NCBI RefSeq assembly: GCF_021729885.1
Contig: NZ_CP063401.1
Coordinates: forward strand, 3,588,501 to 3,652,500
Direction of reading: 5' to 3'
DNA length: 64,000 bases
From: Devosia sp. SL43
Lineage (GTDB): Bacteria; Pseudomonadota; Alphaproteobacteria; Rhizobiales; Devosiaceae
Shown here piece after piece: positions 63,641 to 64,000 of the stretch; the first letter of the stretch is position 1, and every line of letters starts with the position of its first letter. Below the pieces are notes generated by a model. The model had not been told where the DNA came from, searched no databases, and saw nothing but the letters and a program-made list of their open reading frames with translations. Made by a program: the position numbers and the translations under genes.

Positions 63641-64000
63641 ATGGTGACCGGGCATTTCTTGAGAAAGATGGGGGCTCTTTCGGCAGCCGCAATGGCGCTG
63701 GCCCCGGCTCTGGCCACGGCGCAGGAAGAAGCCGGCATTGCCGCTGGTCATCCCCTCCCCGGGCAGTATCATCTGCAACGCTCCGTGACCCCGATCATGG
63801 ACTCCATCACCACCTTCCACGACGGCATCCTGATGTGGACCATCAGCCTGATCGTCGTATTCGTGCTGGCGCTGCTGCTGTGGATTATCTTCCGCTTCAA
63901 CGCCAAGCGGAACCCGGTCCCAGCCGCCTTCACCCACAACACGCTGGTCGAAATCGTCTGGACGGTGCTGCCCATCGTGGTGCTGATCATCATCGCCATC
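63641..64000 (+). CDS. coxB: Cytochrome c oxidase subunit II, 5' part (runs off the window)
   Basis: The first 120 codons are open with no stop to the right edge. The protein has a signal peptide (LSAAAMALAPALATAQ), then GQYHLQRSVTPIMDSITTFHD and two membrane helices (TISLIVVFVLALLLWIIF and EIVWTVLPIVVLIIIAI) spaced as in CoxB. The CuA domain lies beyond the edge. ACGGGGG precedes ATG 63641. Subunit I and assembly genes are expected downstream. Confidence 0.92.
   Translation, partial: MVTGHFLRKMGALSAAAMALAPALATAQEEAGIAAGHPLPGQYHLQRSVTPIMDSITTFHDGILMWTISLIVVFVLALLLWIIFRFNAKRNPVPAAFTHNTLVEIVWTVLPIVVLIIIAI

Overview
The window reads as a contiguous piece of chromosome from a GC-rich alphaproteobacterium of the Hyphomicrobiales (Rhizobiales), most like Devosia or a close relative. 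This rests on family content: the CobN-type aerobic cobalamin pathway with B12-riboswitch control of cbtBA, small alphaproteobacterial families (DUF1127, DUF2093, DUF4170, IalB, DUF2164), a plant-type glutamate-cysteine ligase, an Entner-Doudoroff zwf-pgl-edd operon, and many intergenic palindromic repeats. The genus is inferred, not proven. No rRNA, tRNA, CRISPR array, prophage or insertion-sequence transposase was seen.

Layout. 1-5.8 kb: a DMT exporter, a sigma-54 activator, a ROK regulator and a degenerate EAL protein. 5.9-17.7 kb: a HAD hydrolase, ribF, then a three-gene insert (solo LuxR regulator, secreted Pro-rich protein, UGT-like protein) separating ribF from ileS-lspA; a lipoprotein, an rRNA pseudouridine synthase with a low-complexity tail, and rsmD. 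17.8-22.4 kb: a zinc regulon. A minus-strand operon (48-aa membrane ORF, znuC, znuB, znuA, zur) diverges from the metallochaperone gene aztD. Each direction has a sigma-70-like promoter with an identical Zur-box-like palindrome between its -35 and -10.

22.4-39.9 kb: mainly cobalamin. A canonical cobalamin riboswitch leads cbtB-cbtA-cobW-(148-aa membrane protein)-cobN-(P-loop protein)-cobO, mostly with overlapping start and stop codons. A second, compact riboswitch candidate precedes cobE, which overlaps cobK tail to tail. cobA-cobB-cobQ-cobD and cobU follow. The ring-methylation genes (cobF, G, H, I, J, L, M), cobS/cobT and cobV are not in the window.

40-45.2 kb: a BadF/BadG-type sugar kinase and zwf-pgl-edd feed sugars into the Entner-Doudoroff pathway. 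45.2-64 kb: mostly housekeeping. It holds mutL in a stop-start overlapping series with an unknown 134-aa protein and a HigA-like antitoxin, then fabV, tadA, a patatin, purD, a glutathione synthesis enzyme, rsmE, ubiA, a CysQ-like phosphatase, an LpxB-related protein, xseA, a LysR regulator with DUF1127, an IalB-PilZ pair, and the start of coxB, which runs off the right edge.

A recurring feature is palindromic repeats of about 110-140 bp in several sequence families between genes. One copy lies in frame inside cobN. Many starts were moved inward from the longest reading frame using ribosome-binding sites and family N termini.
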